NCBI GenBank assembly: GCA_000416085.1
Contig: KE356579.1
Location: forward strand, 2,856,195 to 2,863,093
Direction: 5' to 3'
Length of the DNA: 6,899 nucleotides
Origin: a halophilic archaeon J07HX64
GTDB taxonomy: Archaea > Halobacteriota > Halobacteria > Halobacteriales > Haloarculaceae
The translations under genes and the position numbers were made by a program. The notes beneath the pieces are model-generated. The model made no database searches. It was not told where the DNA came from and saw nothing but the letters and a program-made list of their open reading frames with translations. Positions within the stretch are counted from its first letter, which is position 1, and the number at the start of each line of letters is the position of its first letter. Shown here piece by piece: positions 1 through 5,709 of the stretch.

Positions 1-44
1 GGAGTGTGATGTCTGCGAGAGGAGGTGAGTATGCGTACCAGTGT
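1..44 (+). other. Frame lesion in the AN1 zinc-finger coding region of the rhomboid gene
   Basis: Reading from position 2 gives E-C-D-V-C-E, the start of a haloarchaeal AN1 finger, then hits TGA at 26-28. The rest of the finger continues in the frame of position 6. Adding one G at about 17 and one C at about 34 would restore a single frame reading CDVCGEEVSMPYQC. That has nine residues between Cys 2 and Cys 3, within the usual AN1 spacing, and a family-like MPYQC block. The lesion is therefore probably two single-base losses in short G and C runs, either sequencing errors or real mutations. The repair is inferred; the two frames and the stop are seen directly. Confidence 0.65.
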
Positions 45-938
45 CGCCACTGTGACGGGATCCACTGCGGTGATCACAGACTGCCCGAGTCACACAGCTG
101 TCCGGTCGTCCAGCAGTGGGACCAGCAGGGCCAGGGCGCTGTGTTCGAGTCGACCTTCGACGATTCGCTCGGCGTGGACGACGACAGCGGAGGGATTGCG
201 GACAGACTCGGCATCGACACGGGTCCCGGCGGGGTGCTTGCGTACTTCCGGGGTAACATGACCTACGTCTTCCTCGCGCTGATGTGGACGACGTTCATCG
301 CACAGTGGCTCGTGTTGTTTGCGGTCGACCAGAGCACCCACGACGCGCTGTTCGTGTTCTCCTCGGAGAATCCGTTTTTTGTCTGGACCTGGTTCACGTC
401 GATTTTCGCACACTCGACAGCAACGATATTTCACATCGTGTTCAATAGCATCGTCATCTACTTTTTCGGCCGACTGGTCGAGCGGTACGTCGGCTGGAAG
501 CAGTTCACACTCCTGTTTCTCGCCAGCGGTGTGCTCGCGGGGTTCGGACAGATTGGGCTCCAGGTGCTCGCTGACCCGTCGGTGTCGACCGGTGTGGTCG
601 GTGCGAGCGGGGCCGCACTCGCGCTGATGGGGCTGATAACGGTGCTCAACCCGGGCCTCACGGTGTACGTCTACTTTGTGATCCCGGCTCCGATCTGGGT
701 GATAAGCGGCGCAACGGTGGGGATCAGCCTGTTGTTCCTCCTGACGGGACAGCCCGGCGCGTTCGGCATCGCACACGTCGCCCACCTCGTCGGTGTGCTC
801 GTCGGACTGGCATACGGCTATCGTGTTCGTGACCAGATACGGATGCCAAACCAGCTCCAGTTCGGCGGTGGTCCCGGCGGTCCTGGCGGTCCTGGCGGCC
901 CCGGTGGTCCTGGCGGCCCGGGACGAGGACCGTTCTGA
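6..938 (+). CDS. Rhomboid family intramembrane serine protease with N-terminal AN1-type zinc finger (5' end disrupted/partial)
   Basis: This is an integral membrane protease that cuts transmembrane helices of other proteins; its substrate is unknown. Numbering from the GTG at 6, residues 12-32 carry most of an AN1-type zinc finger: C13, C16, C21, H24, H30, C32, with the family-like HRLPE block. A soluble acidic linker follows, then about six membrane helices from residue 84 to 272. Rhomboid hallmarks are present: H143-x3-N147 in the second helix, the GASG motif with nucleophile S201, and H260-LVG-VLVG with the catalytic histidine. The tail (288-305) is six GGP units. The reading frame stays open to the window edge, and the first Cys pair of the zinc finger is found in another frame (positions 5-16), so the GTG/ATG at 6/9 is probably not the native start. 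The stop overlaps the endonuclease V start, suggesting one transcript. The rhomboid assignment is secure; the N-terminus is not. Confidence 0.93.
   Translation: MMSARGGEYAYQCRHCDGIHCGDHRLPESHSCPVVQQWDQQGQGAVFESTFDDSLGVDDDSGGIADRLGIDTGPGGVLAYFRGNMTYVFLALMWTTFIAQWLVLFAVDQSTHDALFVFSSENPFFVWTWFTSIFAHSTATIFHIVFNSIVIYFFGRLVERYVGWKQFTLLFLASGVLAGFGQIGLQVLADPSVSTGVVGASGAALALMGLITVLNPGLTVYVYFVIPAPIWVISGATVGISLLFLLTGQPGAFGIAHVAHLVGVLVGLAYGYRVRDQIRMPNQLQFGGGPGGPGGPGGPGGPGGPGRGPF
867..920 (+). repeat. Six tandem 9-bp units encoding Gly-Gly-Pro
   Basis: Six consecutive degenerate 9-bp units (GGY GGY CCN) encode (GGP)6 at the C-terminus of the rhomboid, just before the final GRGPF. Codon third positions differ between units, so this is a moderately diverged microrepeat rather than a fresh expansion. 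The tail is flexible and probably faces the cytoplasm after the last helix. Confidence 0.85.
925..928 (+). promoter_or_regulatory. Possible Shine-Dalgarno (GAGG) for endonuclease V
   Basis: GAGG lies nine bases before the ATG at 938, inside the last codons of the rhomboid gene. Together with the TGATG overlap it fits translational coupling of the two genes. The motif is short and could be chance. Confidence 0.4.
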
Positions 939-1666
939 TGGACCGTCCGGAGTTCCTGCCGGACCCTGCACTCTCACGGTCGGAGATGGAGCAACTCCAG
1001 CGGGAGATCGCCGCGAGCGCGACGTTCAGTGACGACCTCGGGGGCGCGCTCGACCCCGGAGTCGAGCAACAGCCGACTGTGGCGGGTGTCGACCAAGGGT
1101 TCGACGGCGATACCGCGACGAGTGCTGCTGTCGTGATGCGTGGGGATAGGGTGATAGAGCGCACCCACGCGAGTGAGTCTGTGGAGATACCCTATATCCC
1201 GGGGTTATTGAGCTTCCGGGAGGGTGGTGCGGTGCTGTCGGCGCTCGGTGCGCTCGAAACAGATCCGGACGTGGTGCTGGTCGACGGGAGTGGCCGTATC
1301 CACTTTCGTGAGGCGGGGTTGGCGACCCATATCGGTGTGACACTCGACCAGCCGACAGTCGGTGTCGCAAAGAGTCTGCTGTGTGGCACCCCCACCGGGT
1401 CGACCTCGGGGCTATCCGAGGGGGGGCGTGTTCCGGTCGAGGCCGACGAGGCGGTCACCGCCCCCGACGGCACCGTGATCGGACACGCTGTCCAGACCCG
1501 CCAGTACGACGCCGACAGCCGGTATATCAATCCGGTGTACACCAGCCCCGGCCACCGTGTCGGGGCCGACACCGCCGCCGATATCGCCGAGCGCTACGCC
1601 ACCCGGTACAAACTCCCCGAGCCGATCCACCGGGCCGACAGCTACGCCGCGGAGTTGACCGACTGA
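938..1666 (+). CDS. nfi: Endonuclease V (deoxyinosine 3'-endonuclease)
   Basis: This is a metal-dependent nuclease of the RNase H fold. It cleaves the second phosphodiester bond 3' to deoxyinosine and starts repair of deaminated adenine; some family members act on inosine RNA. At 242 residues it is close to the usual family length. The conserved residues can all be placed: D52 in GVDQGF, Y86 in the wedge motif YIPGLLSFRE, E95, D116 in VDGSGR, H122 and K145 in GVAKS. The spacings Y-E 9, E-D 21, D-H 6 and H-K 23 equal those of the Thermotoga maritima enzyme (Y80, E89, D110, H116, K139). The usual HPR triplet is HFR here. The ATG overlaps the rhomboid stop by one base (TGATG), so the two genes are probably co-transcribed. 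The start is supported by this overlap. Confidence 0.95.
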   Translation: MDRPEFLPDPALSRSEMEQLQREIAASATFSDDLGGALDPGVEQQPTVAGVDQGFDGDTATSAAVVMRGDRVIERTHASESVEIPYIPGLLSFREGGAVLSALGALETDPDVVLVDGSGRIHFREAGLATHIGVTLDQPTVGVAKSLLCGTPTGSTSGLSEGGRVPVEADEAVTAPDGTVIGHAVQTRQYDADSRYINPVYTSPGHRVGADTAADIAERYATRYKLPEPIHRADSYAAELTD

Positions 1667-1775
1667 CCATCGACGGCTCCTGTGATGGCCGATCCGACCG
1701 GAACAGTTCGGCTGGCACCCACACAGCGGACACGGTTCGGTCGGGGTACAGGGGTCACAGCCCGAGACAGGGAGA

Positions 1776-1781
1776 GTTAAC
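1776..1781 (+). promoter_or_regulatory. TATA-like element of the SDR gene (leaderless promoter)
   Basis: GTTAAC, centred about 27 bases before the ATG at 1806, is an A/T-containing break in GC-rich DNA and is preceded by a purine-rich stretch that could serve as BRE. Haloarchaeal transcripts are often leaderless with a TATA box near -27, so transcription probably begins at or beside the ATG. No Shine-Dalgarno is visible, which agrees with this. Confidence 0.55.
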
Positions 1782-1791
1782 TGCCGGGCAG
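1781..1791. promoter_or_regulatory. Odd palindrome CTGCC-G-GGCAG just after the TATA element
   Basis: This is an 11-base sequence with perfect 5-bp arms around a single central G, lying between the TATA element and the SDR start. Its position would suit an operator where a bound repressor blocks initiation. A similar but not identical palindrome sits at the same place upstream of the gene at 2783. Short GC palindromes also arise by chance. Confidence 0.3.
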
Positions 1792-1805
1792 TCATCCACC
1801 CGTGT

Positions 1806-2630
1806 ATGCCGGACAGAACAGTGCTCATCACGGGATGCTCGTCGGGAATCGGGCGAGCCACAGCGGAGGCGTTCGCGGAGGAGGACTGGGTGGTGTACGC
1901 GACCAGCCGCGACACGGACGACATCGCGGACCTGGCCGAGCAGGGGTGTGAAACCGCCAGTCTCGACGTCACGGTTGATGCAGACATCGAGCGGGTCCTC
2001 GACCGGATCGACGAGGACACGGGTCGAGTGGACTGTCTGGTCAACAACGCGGGCTACGGCCAGTACGGCCCACTAGAGGACGTGCCGGTGAGTCGCCTGC
2101 GTCGTCAGTTCGACGTGAACGTCTACGGGCCACACCGACTCACCCGTGGCGTGTTACCGATGATGCGGGCCAAAGAGGACGGTACCATCGTCAACATCTC
2201 CAGCGTGGCCGGTCGTGTTGCGGTCCCCGGTGGCGGTGCCTACTCGGCGTCGAAGTTCGCGCTGGAGGCGATGAGCGACGCACTCCGGGCAGAGGTCGAG
2301 CGGTTCGGCGTCGATGTCGTGCTCGTCGAACCGGGCTTTATCGACACCGAGTTCGACAACCGCATGACCGACGAACTCGACGACCTCCCGAACAGTGGTG
2401 CCTACGACTGGCTCTACGACACCACCGACGAGTTCCGAACGGCGCTCGACTCGCTGCCGGTCGCATCGGAGCCCGAACTCGTTGGGACGACGGTTCACGA
2501 CATCGCCTGTATGTCCGACCCCGACGCCCGCTATCCGGTCGGTCCCAGCGGAAAGTTCCTGCTTTACTCCCGGTTCCTCCCGGACAGTGTCCGTGACTCG
2601 CTGATCAGACTCGCCCGCACGGTGACCTGA
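1806..2630 (+). CDS. Classical short-chain dehydrogenase/reductase (SDR family oxidoreductase)
   Basis: This is a cytosolic NAD(P)-dependent oxidoreductase of 274 residues acting on an unidentified alcohol or carbonyl substrate. The Rossmann fold begins at once: TGCSSGIG (9-16) is the cofactor glycine motif, NNAG is at 80-83 and the active-site Asn is N105 (FDVNVYG). The catalytic residues are S133, Y146 and K150 in the YSASK motif, with the normal 13-residue Ser-Tyr spacing. PGFIDTEF (176-183) is the usual loop after strand 6. R35 in the segment after strand 2 favours NADP(H) over NAD(H). The C-terminal 90 residues, which shape the substrate pocket, give no specific clue. The ATG at 1806 is supported by the TATA-like element 27 bases upstream. 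The gene has its own promoter, so it need not be functionally linked to endonuclease V. Confidence 0.95.
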   Translation: MPDRTVLITGCSSGIGRATAEAFAEEDWVVYATSRDTDDIADLAEQGCETASLDVTVDADIERVLDRIDEDTGRVDCLVNNAGYGQYGPLEDVPVSRLRRQFDVNVYGPHRLTRGVLPMMRAKEDGTIVNISSVAGRVAVPGGGAYSASKFALEAMSDALRAEVERFGVDVVLVEPGFIDTEFDNRMTDELDDLPNSGAYDWLYDTTDEFRTALDSLPVASEPELVGTTVHDIACMSDPDARYPVGPSGKFLLYSRFLPDSVRDSLIRLARTVT

Positions 2631-2754
2631 ACGGCACTCGACAGACCAGTCGGCGGGAACGAACACACCGGCAGAGGCTGGGCGAGCAACAACGGGTCGA
2701 TAGGGGTATCTGTCCGGCCCGGTCTGGCGCGAGGGGGCCACACGGCCGAGAGAG

Positions 2755-2760
2755 CTAAAC
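2755..2760 (+). promoter_or_regulatory. TATA-like element of the RuvC/YqgF-like gene (leaderless promoter)
   Basis: CTAAAC is centred about 26 bases before the GTG at 2783 and is preceded by purine-rich GAGAGAG. This is the same arrangement as at 1776, and both read GAG-YTAA. It supports GTG 2783 as the start and suggests leaderless transcription. Confidence 0.5.
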
Positions 2761-2770
2761 CCTGCCAGGG
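2760..2770. promoter_or_regulatory. Odd palindrome CCCTG-C-CAGGG just after the TATA element
   Basis: Perfect 5-bp arms flank one central C, ending 12 bases before the GTG start. The counterpart upstream of the SDR gene ends 14 bases before its ATG. The two share a CTGCC core but not the full half-site. It is a possible operator and could be chance. Confidence 0.3.
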
Positions 2771-2782
2771 CGAACAGCGGGT

Positions 2783-3508
2783 GTGCTCGTCGTCGCAACA
2801 GCAGATTTCGAGGTCTACCACGACATCGTCACCGACCTGCGCGAGCGGGACGTCCCGTTCACAACCCTCGAACCCGGCGCGGAGTTCCCGCCCGGCACGG
2901 AGGTGGTGGTGAGGGCAGTCGGCGAGACGGTCCAGACACCGACAGACGCGGCGGTTGTCGAGGCGACACCGGGCGACCCGCGGACAGCAGTCGAGGAGGC
3001 GGTCACAGCCTTGCGGGGCGCGAACGGTCACACCATCGTCGGTATCGACCCCGGCGAGCGCCCCGGTATCGCCGTGCTGAAGGGTGACGTGGTCGTGTCG
3101 ACGTTCCAGGTCGCTCCGGAGGAGGTTGCCGAGGTGGTCCACCGCGAGACCGCCGACGTATCCGACCCGCTCGTGCGTATCGGTGACGGCGCGCGACTAG
3201 TCGGCGCACGTATCGTCGACGAACTCGACGTGCCGGTCGAACTCGTCGACGAAACCGGCACCACACCGTATCTCGGGACCGGCACACGCGGTGTCGGCGA
3301 CGTCATCGCCGCGATCAATATCGCCCGAATCGAGGGTGAACGTGTCGAATCGCGTGATGTCGACCCCACCGCCGGCGAACTCCAGCACATCCAGAACCGC
3401 TCCCGCGAGGCCGGACAGAGCAACCGCGAGATCGACGCCGACCTCGCCCGTCAGGTCGCCACCGGTGACCTCACGATGGGCGAGGCCCTGGAGAAACACC
3501 GGGGATGA
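2783..3508 (+). CDS. Two-domain protein with a RuvC/YqgF-like RNase H-fold domain, function unknown
   Basis: This is a 241-residue acidic protein with no firmly known role. Residues 1-45 look like a small alpha/beta unit (strand MLVVATA, helix, strand PFTTLEP, strand EVVVRAV), followed by a linker with a helix at 66-78. Residues 83-185 resemble the RuvC/YqgF group: a first strand ending in IVGIDPG (D89), then GIAVL and two more strands, RIGDGARLVGARIVDEL (132-148), VELVDETGTT (152-161) like the YqgF VDER-TT motif with E157, and GDVIAAINIA (172-181) like the final D-x3-A helix (D173). D89, E157 and D173 are candidate metal ligands, which would imply nuclease activity; this is inference. Residues 199-241 are helical and charged and might bind nucleic acid. 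The start is GTG, fixed by the upstream TATA-like element. I recognise the protein type as conserved in haloarchaea but not a named gene. Confidence 0.8.
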   Translation: MLVVATADFEVYHDIVTDLRERDVPFTTLEPGAEFPPGTEVVVRAVGETVQTPTDAAVVEATPGDPRTAVEEAVTALRGANGHTIVGIDPGERPGIAVLKGDVVVSTFQVAPEEVAEVVHRETADVSDPLVRIGDGARLVGARIVDELDVPVELVDETGTTPYLGTGTRGVGDVIAAINIARIEGERVESRDVDPTAGELQHIQNRSREAGQSNREIDADLARQVATGDLTMGEALEKHRG

Positions 3509-3674
3509 GCGGGCTGTGGACCCGTGACTCGGTGGTTTCATCTCACAGTAGAGTGACGGGTAAGCACCCGGGCGGAACGACCCCCGAGACCGGGCAGTTG
3601 GACAGAGACACTCGGACTCTCCGGGGATGGCACGGACCCGGGGCGGTTCACGCTGTTTTGCCTCGTCCGGCGGG
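3509..3674. other. Convergent intergenic region
   Basis: These 166 bases lie between the stop codons of two converging genes. No gene is supported in them. They hold an imperfect hairpin at 3521-3560 and one TTTT run near 3655. No clear oligo-T terminator is seen for either strand. Confidence 0.55.
3521..3560. terminator. Imperfect inverted repeat after the RuvC/YqgF-like gene
   Basis: CCCGTGACTC (3521-3530) and GAGTGACGGG (3551-3560) pair over 10 bases with one mismatch around a 20-base loop. The structure begins 12 bases after the stop codon at 3508. It could mark or protect a 3' end, but archaeal termination relies mainly on T tracts, which are absent here, so the role is uncertain. Confidence 0.3.
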
Positions 3675-4808
3675 TCAGTCGGTGAGGGCAGTCCGGTCGG
3701 AGGGTCGTTCGTTCGGGATGCTGGCACGGCGTGCGACCGCGACACCGGAGTCGGGGTCGAAGAGGTGGACTCGGTCCTCCGGGAAGTCGATACCGACCCG
3801 TTGGCCCCTGTCGACAGATTTCGGACCCTCGGTTTTCACCGTAACTGTGGAGTCACCGATATCGACGTAGACGTGCGAGGACTCGCCGAGCGGTTCGACC
3901 ACCTCGACGGCCCCTGTCACGGCGCCGGTGTTCGGTTCGACGAGACTGATCGCCTCGGGTCTGATACCGAGCGTGAACTGTCCCCGAGACAGTCCTCCAC
4001 TGGCCCGGTCGGGCACGGGGAAATCGACACCGCTCCCGACGAGGCGGTCGCCTCTGCGCTCGACCGGGAGCGTGTTCATCGCCGGTTCACCGATGAACTC
4101 GGCGACGAACCGGTTTTCCGGCCGGTAGTAACACTCCAGCGGCTGCCCGACCTGCTGGAGTTCGCCGTCGTACAGGATCGCGATACGGTCGGCCATCGTC
4201 ATCGCCTCGGTCTGGTCGTGGGTCACGTACACCGTCGTGACATCGAGATCGTCCTGGAGTTGCTGTATCTCCGTGCGCATCGTCGACCGGAGCGAGGCGT
4301 CGAGATTGCTGAGCGGCTCGTCCATCAGGAACACCGCGGGGTCCCGGACGATCGCACGCCCGAGCGCGACACGCTGTTTCTGCCCGCCCGACAGAGATTT
4401 CGGCTTCTTGTCGAGCAGTTCACTGATGTCGAGCAACTCGGCGGTTGACTCCACCTTCTCGCGGCGCTCGCCCTTCGAGAGGCCGGTAGTCATCTTGAGA
4501 CCGAACTCCATGTTCTGTGCGGCGGTCATGTGAGGGTACAGCGCGTAGCTCTGAAACACCATCGCGATGTTGCGCTCCTCGGGCCGCTTGTCGTTTACCA
4601 CCTCGCCGTCGATGCGAATCTCGCCGTCTGTGACCGACTCCAGGCCGGCAACACAGTTCAGCGTCGTCGACTTCCCACAGCCGGACGGGCCGACGAGCAC
4701 GAGGAACTCGCCGTCGATCACCGACAGTGATAGTTCAGACACCGCCTCGACCTGCTCGTCTCCGCCTCCGAACCTCTTTTCCAAACTGTTTAGTTCGAGT
4801 TGTGCCAT
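3675..4808 (-). CDS. CUT1-type sugar ABC transporter ATP-binding protein (MalK/UgpC/MsmX family)
   Basis: This is the cytoplasmic ATPase that powers the importer encoded by the upstream genes. It has 377 residues, normal for MalK-type subunits with a C-terminal regulatory region. The nucleotide-binding domain has all its motifs: Walker A GPSGCGKST (40-48), Q-loop Q86 in VFQSYALYPHMT, signature LSGGQ (139-143), Walker B VFLMDE (159-164), D-loop SNLD (167-170) and switch H197. The VFQSYALYPHMT and FIGEPAMN (238-245) blocks are typical of sugar importers. The region from about 250 on, with LGIRPEAISL, is the OB/TOBE fold that contacts permeases. The start lies 7 bases after the MalG-type stop, placing it last in the operon, with a weak AAGGG upstream. 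In some organisms such ATPases serve several sugar importers; that cannot be judged here. Confidence 0.96.
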   Translation of the reverse strand: MAQLELNSLEKRFGGGDEQVEAVSELSLSVIDGEFLVLVGPSGCGKSTTLNCVAGLESVTDGEIRIDGEVVNDKRPEERNIAMVFQSYALYPHMTAAQNMEFGLKMTTGLSKGERREKVESTAELLDISELLDKKPKSLSGGQKQRVALGRAIVRDPAVFLMDEPLSNLDASLRSTMRTEIQQLQDDLDVTTVYVTHDQTEAMTMADRIAILYDGELQQVGQPLECYYRPENRFVAEFIGEPAMNTLPVERRGDRLVGSGVDFPVPDRASGGLSRGQFTLGIRPEAISLVEPNTGAVTGAVEVVEPLGESSHVYVDIGDSTVTVKTEGPKSVDRGQRVGIDFPEDRVHLFDPDSGVAVARRASIPNERPSDRTALTD

Positions 4809-4815
4809 TGTTGTG

Positions 4816-5709
4816 TTACCCTTTCACCGCCCCGTCTGTGAGCCCGCGGACGAAATACCGCTGTAGCGCGACAAAGAAGAGTATGATCGGCACGACGCCG
4901 ATAACCGCCGCGGCGGCGATGTTTGTCCACTGTGTCGCCAGTTGCGTGTCGAACAGGTAGATACCCATCGAGAGGGTGTACTCGTCCTGTCCGGCCGGAC
5001 CGAGCATCGTGTACGCCATCACGAACTCCGACCACGTCAGCACGAAGTTGAAGATGGCGACAACGGCGATACCGGGCATCACCGGCCGCAACAGCACGTA
5101 CCGGAGCGTCTGGAGCCGGTTGCAGCCGTCGATCCGGGCGGCCTTGTCCAGTGCCGTCGGGATCGTATCGAAGTAGCCTTTCAGTAGCCACAGCGAGAAC
5201 GGGATCTGGAGGCCGATGTACAGCAACGCCAGTCCGGCGTGGCTCTCGGTCAACCCGAGTGTCCGCATGATGTCGTACAGCGGGAGCACGATCACGATCG
5301 GCGATATCATCTGGAACCCGAGTACGGCGAGCAACAGGGTCCGCCGTCCGCGGAACCTGAACCGGGAGAACGCGTACGCCGCCGGCGTCGTCACGAGGAT
5401 GATACCGAGCACGGACACGACGGTCACCACCAGTGTGTTCCGCATCCAGCCGAGGATACCGCTGTCTATCACCGTGCGGTACGCGTCGAGTGTCGGATCG
5501 CTCGGGATCAGATTCAGTGCGCTGTACACCGCCCCCTCCGTCCGGAGGCTGAGTGAGATGACCCACAGCACCGGGAACATAAAGAACGCGGCCGCCAGCG
5601 CGTACACCAGATACGTCGCCGCGTCGTAGAAGTACAGTCGTATCTGTGACCCCGAGAGTCGCGAGCGTGTGCTGTCGGGTGTGGTATCGGTGTCGGTGCT
5701 TCCCGCCAT
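4816..5709 (-). CDS. Carbohydrate ABC transporter permease, MalG type (CUT1)
   Basis: This is the second transmembrane subunit of the importer, 297 residues. The first 25 or so residues are hydrophilic and Ser/Thr/Asp-rich, then about six membrane helices follow, the first at about 32-53 (YLVYALAAAFFMFPVLWVIS). The cytoplasmic EAA loop that docks on the ATPase is at 186-214 (ALDKAARIDG, with the invariant-type G195). Its end reads LLRP rather than the more usual LP. TM segments at 94-112, 125-142, 157-174, 212-230 and 263-282 are typical of the BPD_transp_1 fold. The ATG directly abuts the TAG of the MalF-type gene, with GAGGAG six bases upstream, so coupled translation is likely. The ending GLTDGAVKG is characteristic of MalG-type subunits. 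Confidence 0.95.
   Translation of the reverse strand: MAGSTDTDTTPDSTRSRLSGSQIRLYFYDAATYLVYALAAAFFMFPVLWVISLSLRTEGAVYSALNLIPSDPTLDAYRTVIDSGILGWMRNTLVVTVVSVLGIILVTTPAAYAFSRFRFRGRRTLLLAVLGFQMISPIVIVLPLYDIMRTLGLTESHAGLALLYIGLQIPFSLWLLKGYFDTIPTALDKAARIDGCNRLQTLRYVLLRPVMPGIAVVAIFNFVLTWSEFVMAYTMLGPAGQDEYTLSMGIYLFDTQLATQWTNIAAAAVIGVVPIILFFVALQRYFVRGLTDGAVKG

Larger units (their letters stand above)
1667..1805. other. Intergenic region between endonuclease V and the SDR gene
   Basis: These 139 bases carry no plausible gene or tRNA. The last 30 hold a TATA-like element and an 11-bp odd palindrome, described separately. The rest shows no T-rich terminator. Confidence 0.6.
2631..2782. other. Intergenic region upstream of the RuvC/YqgF-like gene
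   Basis: These 152 bases hold no gene. The last 28 carry a TATA-like element and an odd palindrome. A minor GGCC-ACAC-GGCC inverted repeat lies at about 2737-2748. No T-rich terminator for the SDR gene is evident. Confidence 0.55.

Noticed and set aside
17..28. Programmed +1 frameshift at AGG-AGG-TGA in the rhomboid start region
   Set aside because: Tandem AGG codons with an embedded Shine-Dalgarno-like sequence can shift ribosomes in bacteria. However, a single +1 shift here leaves only eight residues between zinc ligands and loses the family MPYQC block. Two base losses explain the sequence better.
20..33. AGGAGGTGA, a perfect match to the 16S anti-Shine-Dalgarno, followed by ATG at 31
   Set aside because: The gap to the ATG is only two bases, too short for normal initiation. 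The resulting 78-codon frame has a Ser/Thr/Arg-rich composition and runs inside the rhomboid gene, so it is a shadow frame.
867..920. GGP-coding repeat as a CRISPR-like or mobile repeat
   Set aside because: The units are contiguous 9-bp codons in frame within a gene, with no spacers and no flanking mobile-element signs.
90..977. Long antisense frame (295 codons) opposite the rhomboid gene
   Set aside because: This is a mirror of GC-rich codon bias, rich in His, Arg and Glu with no recognisable domain, opposite a clearly real gene.
1667..1805. Possible tRNA or small RNA in the gap after endonuclease V
   Set aside because: No cloverleaf, T-loop consensus or strong stable stem is visible; only short GC-rich inverted repeats expected by chance.
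3627..4448. Plus-strand 273-codon frame opposite the MalK-type ATPase
   Set aside because: It is a shadow of the ATPase gene. Arg/His/Asp-rich low-information translation, no domain, no promoter.
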